Below are positions 16,422-24,701 of a stretch of 64,000 bases of DNA, in pieces. A model generated the notes under the pieces. It made no database searches. It worked only from the letters and a program-made list of their open reading frames with translations, and was not told where the DNA came from. The stretch lies in assembly GCF_030812315.1 (NCBI RefSeq), contig NZ_JAUSSM010000002.1:186001-250000 (forward strand), read 5' to 3'. The position numbers and the translations under genes were made by a program. Every line of letters begins with the position of its first letter. The stretch's first letter is position 1. The stretch is from Arthrobacter oryzae. GTDB lineage: Bacteria > Actinomycetota > Actinomycetes > Actinomycetales > Micrococcaceae.

Positions 16422-17630
16422 GTGAGCAGCCCGATCCAACGCTGCAGCGACCGTGACGGAGGCTCCGCGGCACCAGTCGCCGCTGCCCCGGCTTATCCGC
16501 AGTTGCGGCTCAACAATGATGCCCTCGAAAACAACATCCGGGTGATGGCAGCCTGGTGCCGGGAACGGCATGTGGACCTCGCCCCGCACGTGAAGACAAC
16601 AATGTCCGCGCCGATCATCGCCCGCCAGGTGGCCGCCGGAGCCGTGGGCGTAACTGTCGCCACGGTGGACCAGGCCGCGTCAGCTCTCGGCTGGGGACAG
16701 CAGCATGTCCTCATCGCCAACCAGGTTGTCGACCGGCTGGGCCTGACACGCCTCCGCACGTGGCTGGAGGAGGATTCCGGGCGGGAAATCCGTTGTTTTG
16801 TGGACTCGGCTGCCTGCACCGAGGCGGCGGCGCAGGTATTCGACGCCGAAGCTGGCGCCGCCCTTGAAGTGCTTCTCGACGTCGGAACCCCCGGCGGGCG
16901 CACGGGGATCCGCAGCCTCCAGGAGGCTGTCCGCATCGCTGAGCTGGTCCGCTCCGCGCCCGGTCTCCGGCTCGTCGGCGTTGCCGGTTATGAAGGTGTC
17001 GTGCCCAACAGCAGGGCGGAAGAGACGATCGCGGCCGTTGACCGGCACTGCCGGCTGGTGCGGGACGTGTACCTGGAAGTCGCCCGGTTTTACGAGACGC
17101 CGGCGCCCATCTATTCCATGGGCGGGTCAGCTTTCCCTGACCGCGTGGCGGAATACCTCCCTGACGACAGCCAGGTGCCCGGAACACGCAGGATCCTCCG
17201 GTCAGGCTGCTATGTCACGCACGACCACGGCACGTACGCCAGCGTCAGTCCCGTGCCGGGACTGCTCCCGGCGCTGACAGTCCGCGCCGTCGTGCTGTCC
17301 GCCCCCGAAGACGGGATCGCCGTCGTCGGTGCCGGCAAGCGGGACCTCCCCTACGACGCCGGGCTGCCGGTGGTCCTGTCAGTCAGAACCGCTGCCGGCG
17401 ACCTGAAGGACGGCGCAACGGCTGTTGTGCGCAATCTCTTCGACCATCACACGGTGCTTACCGGAGTGGACGGCCTGGACGTCACGGACGTGGTGGACTT
17501 CGGGATATCCCACCCGTGCTCCGCCTTCGACCGCTGGCCGGAATACGCCGTCACCGACGGAAAAGGACAGGAAACTGGCGTGTGGCACACGGATTTCCAC
17601 CGTGCATCCCTCGCAGTCACGCACTCCTGA
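16422..17630 (+). CDS. D-threonine aldolase / D-serine deaminase-like PLP enzyme (fold type III)
   Basis: 402 aa; GTG start at 16422 with a strong aaaggag site. The N-terminal alanine-racemase-like barrel carries the PLP lysine in DLAPHVKTTMS near residue 58. The C-terminal domain has GISHPCSAFDRWPEY, where His and Cys correspond to the metal-binding pair of D-threonine aldolases and zinc-dependent D-serine dehydratases. Expected reactions are retro-aldol cleavage of D-3-hydroxy amino acids to glycine plus aldehyde, or dehydration of D-serine. It is divergent from the LysR gene and may be read from the same intergenic region, but nothing shows shared control. The first 25 residues look like a non-conserved extension. 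Confidence 0.87.
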   Translation: MSSPIQRCSDRDGGSAAPVAAAPAYPQLRLNNDALENNIRVMAAWCRERHVDLAPHVKTTMSAPIIARQVAAGAVGVTVATVDQAASALGWGQQHVLIANQVVDRLGLTRLRTWLEEDSGREIRCFVDSAACTEAAAQVFDAEAGAALEVLLDVGTPGGRTGIRSLQEAVRIAELVRSAPGLRLVGVAGYEGVVPNSRAEETIAAVDRHCRLVRDVYLEVARFYETPAPIYSMGGSAFPDRVAEYLPDDSQVPGTRRILRSGCYVTHDHGTYASVSPVPGLLPALTVRAVVLSAPEDGIAVVGAGKRDLPYDAGLPVVLSVRTAAGDLKDGATAVVRNLFDHHTVLTGVDGLDVTDVVDFGISHPCSAFDRWPEYAVTDGKGQETGVWHTDFHRASLAVTHS

Positions 17631-17702
17631 GCAATCGAGCGGGTTGAAGGGCGTCCCGGCCGGGCGCAAGGTCCATCGGACCACGGAAGCGGGGTGTCGA
17701 TC

Positions 17703-17866
17703 ATGGGAGAGCTGATTGTTCAGGAATTTGTTACCGCGGACGGGTTCGCAGCCAACGTCACGGCCAGGACCCCACCCTCCTTAGCCTGCTGGGCGCAAAG
17801 ACCTACGACGCAGGGCTGATCGAGCTCGAATACTCCCTCGACTCCGGCCTGCCTGCCGTCCGTTAG
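17703..17866 (+). pseudogene. Remnant of a RibD-type dihydrofolate reductase family gene
   Basis: From ATG 17703 the reading gives MGELIVQEFVTADGFAAN, the usual N-terminus of small RibD-C/DHFR-like proteins. After about 20 codons the sense continues in another frame (GQDPTLLSLLGAKTYDAGLI... ending LPAVR and TAG at 17864-17866). The middle of the gene, about 150 residues in normal members, is missing. So this is an internal deletion plus frame change, not a functional gene. Both readable pieces look like one family, which makes the call fairly secure. Confidence 0.65.
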
Positions 17867-17945
17867 CTGTTGCCCAACTTGGCGGCATCGGCTTAGCGAC
17901 GTCGGGCCAGCGGCGTGCGGGGCGACGGCCCGCTGGCTGCCATCC

Positions 17946-18530
17946 CTACTGGCCGGCACCCGGCAGGAACTGGCGGTTCCTGATCCGTGATTCGCCGAAC
18001 TGGATCACGAGGGGTTCGATTTCCCATGTTCCGCCGTGCCGCGTTCTCGGGCTGCCCACGGCGACGTGCGGTGTCCAGTGCGGGGACCTGAAGCCGAGGG
18101 CGCGTGAGCTGAGGATGAAGTCGTCGATGTTGTCCACCAGCAACCCGTCCAGGAGTTCGTGGAGAGCCTGGACCAGGGAGACCTGATACTCATGCACGTG
18201 CTCCGGGACCTTGACGTCCAGCCCTGACACGCGGCCGCCGCCCAGCGTGATCAGCCGTTCGGCGCTGCCGGAAAAGCCGTCCAGCACCGGCAGCCGCTGC
18301 AGCCAGGCAGACGTGCTGCGGGCGGCACCGGCCGCATCGGTGACTCCCTTCGTCCACTCCGAGACGTCCCGGGAGAAGTCGTCCAGGATCCCGAGGTGCA
18401 GCAGGGTCATGTGCAGTCCCCGCGGCCTGCGCAGGGCGTGCACGTAGTTGCCGAGTTCCTCGTAGTCTGGGGGGCCGGATCCGATGCTGAGCACCGGCGC
18501 TTCAACCGTGATGCGCGGAACTGTCTCCAT
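17946..18530 (-). CDS. 2H phosphoesterase superfamily protein (2'-5' RNA ligase-like)
   Basis: 194 aa; ribosome site ggagggg upstream of the ATG at 18530. Two H-x-T/S-like motifs, which define the 2H fold, are visible: HMTLLHLG near residue 40 and HWTPHVAVG near residue 155. Members hydrolyse or form 2'-5' phosphodiester or cyclic phosphate bonds in RNA or small nucleotides. The first motif reads H-M-T and the second is embedded in W-T-P-H-V-A-V, as in the 2'-5' RNA ligase branch. The substrate is unknown. It stands alone between a pseudogene and a convergent-spaced reductase gene. Confidence 0.75.
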   Translation of the reverse strand: METVPRITVEAPVLSIGSGPPDYEELGNYVHALRRPRGLHMTLLHLGILDDFSRDVSEWTKGVTDAAGAARSTSAWLQRLPVLDGFSGSAERLITLGGGRVSGLDVKVPEHVHEYQVSLVQALHELLDGLLVDNIDDFILSSRALGFRSPHWTPHVAVGSPRTRHGGTWEIEPLVIQFGESRIRNRQFLPGAGQ

Positions 18531-18608
18531 TCCGGCCCCTCCTGACCGCGCTGAACGTTGGCTGTGGTTGCCATTATCCGCCGAGGCGCTCCAGCATGCC
18601 CACGGGCA

Positions 18609-19466
18609 TCACACGGCGAGTGGACGCAAGCCGTCAATCAGGGGAGTCGTGGGCCGGCCGGCCAGCCGTGCGAGGTCACCGGTGGTGAGGGCAAGGGCAT
18701 CCTCCCGGATGTTCCCGTCCAGGGCGGCGAGGAATCCGGCCGTCGCCGCGTCGAGGCCTGCAGCCTCCAGGGCGCTGGCGTGCTCTGCTGAATTCACCGA
18801 GTGGTAGCTGACACTGCGCCCCAGGACGGTGGAGAAGGCTGAAGCCAGCTCCTCGTAGGTCCAGGCGTAGTCGCCGGACAGCTCGTAGACGTGGCCTTCG
18901 TGTCCCGGGGTGGTCAGGACAGCGGCGATGGCAGCTGCGTAGTCGGCGCGGGTGGCGCTCGCCACCCGCCCCTCGCCGGCGCTCCCCAGCAGGGTTCCGG
19001 TCTCGCGCGCCGTGGCCAGGGCAGCGGCATAGTTTTCCGTGTACCAGCCGTTGCGCAGGAAAGTGAATGGAAGGCCGCTGGCGCGGATGTACTGCTCGGC
19101 CTTCACATGGTCCGGCGCGAGGATGATCGGGGTGCTGTCAGCCGCCAGCACGCTGGTGTACAGGATGTGCGCAACCTTGGCCCGTACGGCCGCATCTATG
19201 ACGGCCTCATGCTGGGTTGTGCGGTTCTGGATATCGTTGCCGGAAATCAGCAGCATGGTGTCGCCTTCACTCAACGCCGAGATAACGCTGGCCGGATCGT
19301 TGTAGTCGACCGATGCGGTCTTGACGCCCAGTCCCGCCAGCTCCGCAAGCTGTGTCGCTGACCTGCCCCCGGCCACGATTTCTCCGCCCGGTACACCGCG
19401 GTGCAGCAATTCCTCGACGACGAGTCGTCCCAGCTGGCCGGTGGCTCCCGCAATAACGATAGACAT
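18609..19466 (-). CDS. NmrA-like NAD(P)H:quinone oxidoreductase (QorB-like)
   Basis: 285 aa with an aaggaga ribosome site before ATG 19466. The N-terminus MSIVIAGATGQLGRLVVEELL is the G-x-x-G-x-x-G dinucleotide site of atypical short-chain dehydrogenases. Further features are TMLLISGNDI, HILYTSVL, LPFTFLRNGWYTENY and the length of about 285 residues, all as in the QorB/YtfG group that reduces quinones. The active-site Tyr-x3-Lys of classical SDRs is absent, as expected in this branch. In many bacteria such genes are divergent from an HxlR-type redox regulator; none is here, but a 14-bp palindrome lies at 19557-19570 upstream. Confidence 0.87.
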   Translation of the reverse strand: MSIVIAGATGQLGRLVVEELLHRGVPGGEIVAGGRSATQLAELAGLGVKTASVDYNDPASVISALSEGDTMLLISGNDIQNRTTQHEAVIDAAVRAKVAHILYTSVLAADSTPIILAPDHVKAEQYIRASGLPFTFLRNGWYTENYAAALATARETGTLLGSAGEGRVASATRADYAAAIAAVLTTPGHEGHVYELSGDYAWTYEELASAFSTVLGRSVSYHSVNSAEHASALEAAGLDAATAGFLAALDGNIREDALALTTGDLARLAGRPTTPLIDGLRPLAV

Positions 19467-19556
19467 GTGATTCTCCTTGATAACCGGGCGCCCGGAGCGG
19501 CGCCTTCCGTAATGGCCAACCGCCCTCGAAGGGGAACAATTCCGTCTCCCGATGAC

Positions 19557-19570
19557 GCACTTTGAAGTGC
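19557..19570. promoter_or_regulatory. Palindrome upstream of the QorB-like gene
   Basis: GCACTT-TG-AAGTGC is a perfect 14-base dyad, 91 bases upstream of the QorB-like start. Its position suits an operator for a redox-sensing repressor such as HxlR-type proteins. No such regulator is encoded in this window, so binding is inference. Confidence 0.4.
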
Positions 19571-19625
19571 AATAGGCACCTTCAGGTAAGCATCAGAGGG
19601 CGGCGTTGCCGGAATATTTGCCGGA

Positions 19626-19868
19626 TCAACCAGTCTTCAGGAGCTGGACGGACAGCAGGTCGCCGGTGGTGTGTCCGGGCTGCGCATGGACGGCGAAAAC
19701 CAGCCGCCCGCCGTCGTGGTCCCGCAGATGATCGGGGATGGCGAAGTCGGTAAGAACATCGCCGCCGTCCCGCACGGACCTGACCGGGTCTGCAAGGACC
19801 GATCCGTTGAGCAGGAGTTTGTGCCCCCGCCCGTCGACGGCGCGGAACCGGACGCGCAGTTCTTGGGG
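19626..19868 (-). pseudogene. Truncated 3' gene remnant, possibly from a glycoside hydrolase
   Basis: A readable minus-strand frame (LRVRFRAVDGRGHKLLLNGS... VFAVHAQPGHTTGDLLSVQLLKTG) ends at the stop 19626-19628. It has no start codon and is cut at its 5' end by a stop near 19869. The pattern of an L-L-N-G turn, a P-x-x-L strand and a final A-Q-P-G-H-T-T-G-D-L segment resembles the C-terminal beta-sandwich of GH127-like arabinofuranosidases; that link is inference from memory of the pattern. Whatever its origin, it is a fragment with no complete gene around it. Confidence 0.4.
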
Positions 19869-19870
19869 TC

Positions 19871-20192
19871 AACGCAGGGGCCACGATTTGGTATTACCAG
19901 GAACCGGTTATTGATGCTGTACCTGAACCAGCCAGTTACTTTCTGGCGGCGTATTCAGGGATCGCAGTATTGTCGCTGAGCTTCATCGTGAGCGTGGCAG
20001 TCACGGTTCACGTCGGGCGTTGCGCGAACATTGCGCCGGCAGGTGTCCGCTAAGGTCCGCTTGGAGGAACGTCTGCCGATCGTGGGCCGGGGAAAGCGAC
20101 GGGTAAGAAAGGCCAGGCCGGCGACGGCCCTTGCAGCCTGCCCGGTCCTCGGGCGCCGCCCTGAACCGTGGACACCGATGCGGCTGAACGCC
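19871..20192. other. Gene-free interval, degenerate
   Basis: No complete coding region is visible. On the minus strand a short reading (TMKLSDNTAIPEYAARK) ends at a stop near 19950 and may be another eroded fragment. Nothing else was recognised in this 320-base interval. Confidence 0.4.
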
Positions 20193-20597
20193 TTATCCGG
20201 CGGCCAGGAGGACCCCGCAGGCCGCTTCGCAGCGGCGGCAGGCCTCGGCGCAGATCCGGCAGTGCTCGTGCATCCCGGCGTGCTTTTCGCACTCTTCAGC
20301 GCACGTGGCGCACGCGGCCTGGCAGGCCTCCAGTACTGCCAAAGTGATGGACGTTTGCCCGCCGGTCTGCCTGGTTATGACGTTTCCTGTGGCGGCGCAG
20401 ACATCGGCGCAGTCCAGGTCCGTCCGGATGCAGGTGGCTAGTTCCGCGACCATGGCTTCAGCCAGGCAGGCGTCCGCGCAGGCCGTGCATGTCTGGGCGC
20501 ACTCGAAGCAGGCCGCGATACATTGAGCCAGTTTGTCCTTGCTCAGCGCAGTGTCCCCCTGGGGGTGGGCGTTGAGCATGGCGCTGATGCGGCTCAT
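20193..20597 (-). CDS. Cysteine-rich four-helix bundle copper-binding protein (Csp-like)
   Basis: 134 aa from ATG 20597, with caggag upstream. The protein carries about 18 cysteines arranged mostly as C-x2-C, C-x3-C and C-x6-C along predicted helices (CIAACFECAQTCTACADACL, CQAACATCAEECEKHAG, CRICAEACRRCEAACG). This is the pattern of Csp/DUF326 copper-storage proteins, in which Cys residues line the inside of a four-helix bundle and bind many Cu(I) ions. There is no signal peptide, so it is cytosolic (Csp3-like). It is the last gene of the copper operon headed by the P-type ATPase and probably buffers cytosolic Cu(I). Confidence 0.9.
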   Translation of the reverse strand: MSRISAMLNAHPQGDTALSKDKLAQCIAACFECAQTCTACADACLAEAMVAELATCIRTDLDCADVCAATGNVITRQTGGQTSITLAVLEACQAACATCAEECEKHAGMHEHCRICAEACRRCEAACGVLLAAG

Positions 20598-20716
20598 GGT
20601 GCGGCTCCTGTCGCTGGGCGAGAGGGCGGCCGGGCCGTTCCCGGCCGTCCCCTTCACTGTAGACCCGCCACTGTCGGCCCGACAGCCCTCACGGGCCGTC
20701 GGCACGCGACCGTCTG

Positions 20717-21325
20717 TCAGAGGGTCGCCAGGAGGTCCTGCATTTCCTTGACTTCCGCTTTCTGGGCGGACACTATCTGCTTGCTCAGTTCCACGGCCTC
20801 GGGATCCTTGCCGTCGGTCACTTCAGTGTTGGCCATCGTGATGGCCCCTTCGTGGTGGGCGATCATCTGCTTCAAAAACAGCTTGGCGGCTTCGGTGCCC
20901 TGCGCGGCCTCAAGGTCCTTCAGCGCAGCCTCATCCATCATGCCGCTCATGGAATGACCGGTCTGGCCGTTAGCCACTTCCGTCGGTTCCTTCCAGTCCT
21001 CGAGCCAGCCCGTCATTGTCTGGATTTCCGGGCCCTGCGCGTCCTTGATTTTGATGGCCAGTGCGGTGACGGGGGCGGGGATGTCCTGTTTGGCGAGGAT
21101 CATGTCTGACATCTCCACGGCCTGGGCATGGTGGGGGATCATCATCTGGGCGAACATCACATCGGCGGAGTTGTGCTCGGCTGAGGCTGCCGGTGCGCTG
21201 CTGGAGCTTCCGTGGTTCATTCCGGGCATGCTCTCAGAGCCGGAGCCGGAGCCGGACGCGCACCCGGCCAGGGCGATGGCCGCTGCGATGGCGGTTGTTG
21301 GAAGGGTCAGGAGTTTCTTGTTCAT
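20717..21325 (-). CDS. DUF305 lipoprotein, metal-linked
   Basis: 202 aa from ATG 21325 (MNKKLLTLPTTAIAAAIALAGC). The signal peptide ends in the lipobox A-L-A-G-C, so the protein is exported and lipid-anchored. A Ser/Gly/His/Met linker (SMPGMNHGSS) precedes two DUF305 repeats with MFAQMMIPHHAQAVEMSDM and LFLKQMIAHHEGAITMAN, each bearing M-I-x-H-H. These His/Met-rich helices are found in proteins encoded with copper and silver resistance genes and probably bind metal outside the membrane. It lies between the DUF6153 gene and the Csp-like gene, in the same direction. Confidence 0.9.
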   Translation of the reverse strand: MNKKLLTLPTTAIAAAIALAGCASGSGSGSESMPGMNHGSSSSAPAASAEHNSADVMFAQMMIPHHAQAVEMSDMILAKQDIPAPVTALAIKIKDAQGPEIQTMTGWLEDWKEPTEVANGQTGHSMSGMMDEAALKDLEAAQGTEAAKLFLKQMIAHHEGAITMANTEVTDGKDPEAVELSKQIVSAQKAEVKEMQDLLATL

Positions 21326-21458
21326 GGGAGATTGGTCCTTCAAGGTCTCGGCCACATGGGCCGGTAAATGGGGGGAGCATCCTGGAGGATGCCGGGAAGC
21401 GCCTTGTAGTCGCGCTTCAAAACGGGGCTGCGCCGTGTGGGCGGCGGTGTGCCTTGTT

Positions 21459-21953
21459 TTACGTCCGGCTGATGGACAGCTCACCCGGTGAAGGGCTGCC
21501 GGGAAGGTAGGCGTAGGACGCAGTTATCCGGTCCGGGAGCCCGCCCCGGTTCTCCGAGGTCAGGGTCCCTTGTCCGGGCTCGGGCGCGGTCAAGGTTCCT
21601 GTCTTGGCTGACGGGATGCACGCGGCGCTCGTCGCCTGGACGCTGGTGCATTCAGCCGAACATGTACACGACGCCGCCCGCCCTGCCGCCAAGGTCGGGG
21701 AGACCCGTTCCCCTGAGGCCTCGTGTGTTGTTGGGTCGGGTACGTCGTGGTGGGCCGCACTTTGGTGGCCGGTGCGGCTGTCCCCGGCGCTCATGACAGT
21801 TGCCGGCATTCGCATCGCGGCGGGGGAGTGCATGGTGTGGTTACCGGTCATGACGTGCATCCCGAAGATCCCGGCAAGGATGGCCAGGACCCCGGCGACG
21901 ATGCCGGCTCGGAGGAGGAACGCCGGGACAGGGCCGCGGCAAACTACGGTCAT
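21459..21953 (-). CDS. DUF6153-like membrane-anchored protein
   Basis: 164 aa from ATG 21953, preceded by aaggagg. One hydrophobic helix near the N-terminus (LLRAGIVAGVLAILAGIFGMHVM) is followed by a His/Met-rich outside region (TGNHTMHSPAAMRMP). A Cys-containing ending carries C-T-C-S-A-E-C. This matches the short actinobacterial proteins placed in DUF6153, whose function is not known. Its location between a copper ATPase and a DUF305 lipoprotein, and its His/Met content, suggest metal binding outside the membrane; that is inference. The family name itself is given from pattern memory. Confidence 0.65.
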   Translation of the reverse strand: MTVVCRGPVPAFLLRAGIVAGVLAILAGIFGMHVMTGNHTMHSPAAMRMPATVMSAGDSRTGHQSAAHHDVPDPTTHEASGERVSPTLAAGRAASCTCSAECTSVQATSAACIPSAKTGTLTAPEPGQGTLTSENRGGLPDRITASYAYLPGSPSPGELSISRT

Positions 21954-22021
21954 GGCGTTCCTCCTTCGTGAGGGTTTGATCAAGGCTACCGGCCGGGCAT
22001 GGCCCGGTCAGGGCTTCTGGT

Positions 22022-24169
22022 TCAACGTACCTCGGCGGGATTGAGTTTCACCCTCCGCAGCAGCTGGGCGTTCAAAGCCACCACGATCGTGGACGCCGAC
22101 ATCAGCACAGCCCCCGCGGCGGGGGACAGGACCACCCCGGCGAAGGCCAGGACGCCGGCGGCCAGCGGGACGGACAGGATGTTGTAGCCGGTGGCCCAGA
22201 CGAGGTTCTGCCACATCTTCCGGTAGCTAGCCCGTGAGAGGTCCACCATCGACAGCACGGCCCGCGGATCATTTCCCGCCAGGACCACCCCTGCAGATTC
22301 CATGGCCACGTCGGTGCCGGCGCCGATCGCGATGCCGACTTCGGCCCTGGCCAGCGCCGGGGAGTCGTTCACCCCGTCACCGACCATCGCGACCTTCATC
22401 CCGCGGGCCTGGAGTTCGGCGACTTTCTTGTCCTTGTCCGCAGGGAGGACTTCAGCGAAGACTTCACCGATGTGCAGGTCCTCCGCCACAGCCCGGGCGA
22501 CCTGCCGGGCGTCACCGGTGATCATGGCAACCTTGACGCCCCGGTTCTGCAGGGCGGCGACTGCCTGGCGCGACTCGGCCCGGATGCTGTCCTCGAGGCT
22601 GACAGCCCCCAGAACCCGTCCTTCGTCTATGACGTGCAGCACCGCGGCCCCTCGGACCATCCAGGCCCGGGTGGACCCGGCCACGGAATCGGGTTCGACG
22701 GCGCCTAGCTCGCGCAGCAGCGCAGGCCCGCCAACATGGACAGCGCGTCCGTCAACAGTTGCCCGGACCCCCCGCCCTGTCAGCGAGCTGAAATCCGTGG
22801 CGTGCGGAATGGCAAGGTTCCGTTCCCGGGCGGCCCGGACGATGGCCCTCGCCACCGGGTGCTCACTGTCGGACTCCACCGCCGCGGCCAAAGCCAGGAG
22901 CGAGTCGGCATCCACGCCCTGCACTGCGGTGATGTCTTTCAGCTCCGGTTCGCCGGTGGTCAGCGTTCCGGTCTTGTCGAAGAGGACGACGTCGATGGTG
23001 CGCATCCGTTCCAAGGCCATCCGGTTCCTGATCAGCACACCGGCCCGTGCGGCCTGCTCTGTGGAGATCGCGATCACCAGAGGGATGGCCAAACCGAGGG
23101 CGTGGGGGCAGGCGATGACCAGGACGGTGACGGTGCGCGTAACAGCGTCCGGGACGCTGCCCAGCAGCGTCCACACGATGAAGGTGAGGATGCCGGCGCC
23201 GGCGGCGAAGTAAAACAGGAAGGCCGCGGCGCGGTCGGCCAGCGCCTGTGCCTTGGAGGAGGACGCCTGGGCTTCGGCTACCAGGCGCTGGATACCGGCC
23301 AGGGCAGTGTTCCCGCCGACGGCGGTGATCTGGACCCGGACGCTGTTGTCCGTGGCAACCGTGCCCGCTACTACGGTGTCGCCGGGGGAGCGGGTTACGG
23401 TTTTGGATTCGCCGGTGATCATCGATTCATCGAATTCGGCCTGGCCGCCGGTGATGGTTCCGTCAGCTGGCATGCGGGCACCGGAGCGCACCAGGACCGT
23501 GTCTCCTTCGCACAGTTCGGATACCGGAACGGTCTCCGTACCTCCGTCGATGACCCGTTCGGCCTCGTCCGGCAGGAGGGCCGCGAGGGCATCCAGGGCT
23601 CCCTGGGCAGACCCAAGGGCGCGCATCTCGATCCAGTGGCCCAGCAGCATGATCGCTACCAGCAGGGCCAGCTCCCACCAGAAGTCCAGATCGAAACCGC
23701 CGAGGCCCAGGCTGGTGACCCAGGACGCTGCAAACGCGACAGTGATGGCCATGCCGATCAGCAGCATCATCCCCGGTTGGCGGGCTTTCAGCTCATTCAG
23801 TCCGCCCTTCAGGAACGGCATGCCGCCGTAGACAAAGATCACCGTGCCCAGGACCGGCGGAATCCATGCCGAACCGGGAAATATTGGCGGCATGTAACCC
23901 AGAAGGTGGCCCACCATGGGGCTGAAAAAGACAACCGGCAGCGACAGTGCCAGCGTCAGCCAGAACCTGTTCTTGAACATCGCAGTGCTGTGCCCGGCAT
24001 GCTGGCCGTGGCTGTGCACCACGTGGTCATCATGCGTGTCGTGACGTGCTTTGTGATCGTGGTGGCCTGTGGTGGTTGTTGCGCCCTCAACGAGTTCGAC
24101 GGCGGCGCCAGCCATGCCGTCCATGGAAGAAGCCAAGGGCAGCTCTTTACGGGGTTCTGTTCCGCACAT
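22022..24169 (-). CDS. copB: Copper-translocating P-type ATPase, CopB type
   Basis: 715 aa from ATG 24169. The N-terminus is His-rich (TGHHDHKARHDTHDDH) instead of a Cys-x-x-Cys domain. The metal site in TM6 reads C-P-H (LVIACPHALGLAIP), the mark of CopB-type (P1B-3) pumps, linked to Cu(II) or Ag(I) export. Catalytic motifs follow: TGES in the actuator domain, DKTGTLT with the phosphorylated Asp, the HP dipeptide in SDSEHPVARAI, and GDGVNDSPALA. It is the first gene of the copper operon and probably exports copper. A CsoR-type operator lies upstream. An in-frame ATG later in the His-rich region is a possible alternative start. Confidence 0.93.
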   Translation of the reverse strand: MCGTEPRKELPLASSMDGMAGAAVELVEGATTTTGHHDHKARHDTHDDHVVHSHGQHAGHSTAMFKNRFWLTLALSLPVVFFSPMVGHLLGYMPPIFPGSAWIPPVLGTVIFVYGGMPFLKGGLNELKARQPGMMLLIGMAITVAFAASWVTSLGLGGFDLDFWWELALLVAIMLLGHWIEMRALGSAQGALDALAALLPDEAERVIDGGTETVPVSELCEGDTVLVRSGARMPADGTITGGQAEFDESMITGESKTVTRSPGDTVVAGTVATDNSVRVQITAVGGNTALAGIQRLVAEAQASSSKAQALADRAAAFLFYFAAGAGILTFIVWTLLGSVPDAVTRTVTVLVIACPHALGLAIPLVIAISTEQAARAGVLIRNRMALERMRTIDVVLFDKTGTLTTGEPELKDITAVQGVDADSLLALAAAVESDSEHPVARAIVRAARERNLAIPHATDFSSLTGRGVRATVDGRAVHVGGPALLRELGAVEPDSVAGSTRAWMVRGAAVLHVIDEGRVLGAVSLEDSIRAESRQAVAALQNRGVKVAMITGDARQVARAVAEDLHIGEVFAEVLPADKDKKVAELQARGMKVAMVGDGVNDSPALARAEVGIAIGAGTDVAMESAGVVLAGNDPRAVLSMVDLSRASYRKMWQNLVWATGYNILSVPLAAGVLAFAGVVLSPAAGAVLMSASTIVVALNAQLLRRVKLNPAEVR

Positions 24170-24275
24170 GTCAGTTCCATTCCTGAAGAAGGGTTCGACG
24201 GGTGCTGTGGTTGAACGGCTGTGACGGCGGTGCAAAGCCCGGCCTGGACATACCACTTCATTGACAACAATCAAT

Positions 24276-24304
24276 AACATACCCCCAGGGGGTATATCAG
24301 TCAA
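24276..24304 (-). promoter_or_regulatory. Copper-operon promoter with CsoR-type operator
   Basis: On the minus strand, -35 TTGACT (24304-24299) and -10 TATGTT (24281-24276) are separated by exactly 17 bases. A 17-bp perfect pseudo-palindrome, ATACCCCCAGGGGGTAT (24279-24295), fills most of that spacer and overlaps the -10 box. The G-tract dyad has the form of operators bound by CsoR copper-sensing repressors. Bound CsoR would block polymerase and copper would release it. No csoR gene is in the window. The leader to copB is about 107 bases. Confidence 0.8.
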
Positions 24305-24323
24305 GGCTGGCGTAGGGGGAGCG

Positions 24324-24701
24324 CTAGCTCTGGGAGGATCGGCACCCTAACCCCGAAACAATCCAGCCGCCGGAAAGGGTGCGGCTGACACCGACGACCC
24401 AGTCGCCGCTCCGGACGGTGCGCTCACCACTCCGCTCCGTCCGCTCATCGATTGTCTTCCACCCATCGGTGGGGGCACCGGAAGGCGTCAACATCGACCT
24501 GGACTTGGACCAGGCCACGGCGGCTCCTTCAGGCGTGGCTTCACCCGGGACACTTGTGTCTACATCTGCTACGAACGGGCCGTGGCATGGCGTGGTGCCA
24601 TGAACCGTTTCCGTCGGGGCGGGCCCTGGTGCGGTTGAACATGAGGTTATCGTGAACAGCAAAATGGCCGCAGCTCCGGACGTCCGGAGTTTTCCTCTCA
24701 T
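24324..24701 (-). CDS. Small putative lipoprotein
   Basis: 125 aa. The N-terminus MRGKLRTSGAAAILLFTITSC is a signal peptide with a lipobox-like I-T-S-C. The mature part has one further Cys pair candidate (PCHGPF and GLGCRSS) and a Trp-containing pattern (SGDWVVGVSRTLSGGWIV). No family is recognised. It lies upstream of the copper operon, reading in the same direction, with its stop 20 bases from the copper promoter. A link to metal stress is possible but not shown. The ribosome site is weak. Confidence 0.55.
   Translation of the reverse strand: MRGKLRTSGAAAILLFTITSCSTAPGPAPTETVHGTTPCHGPFVADVDTSVPGEATPEGAAVAWSKSRSMLTPSGAPTDGWKTIDERTERSGERTVRSGDWVVGVSRTLSGGWIVSGLGCRSSQS

Noticed and set aside
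22736..24214. Plus-strand open frame opposite copB
   Set aside because: Composition is antisense-like. CopB motifs on the other strand explain the region.
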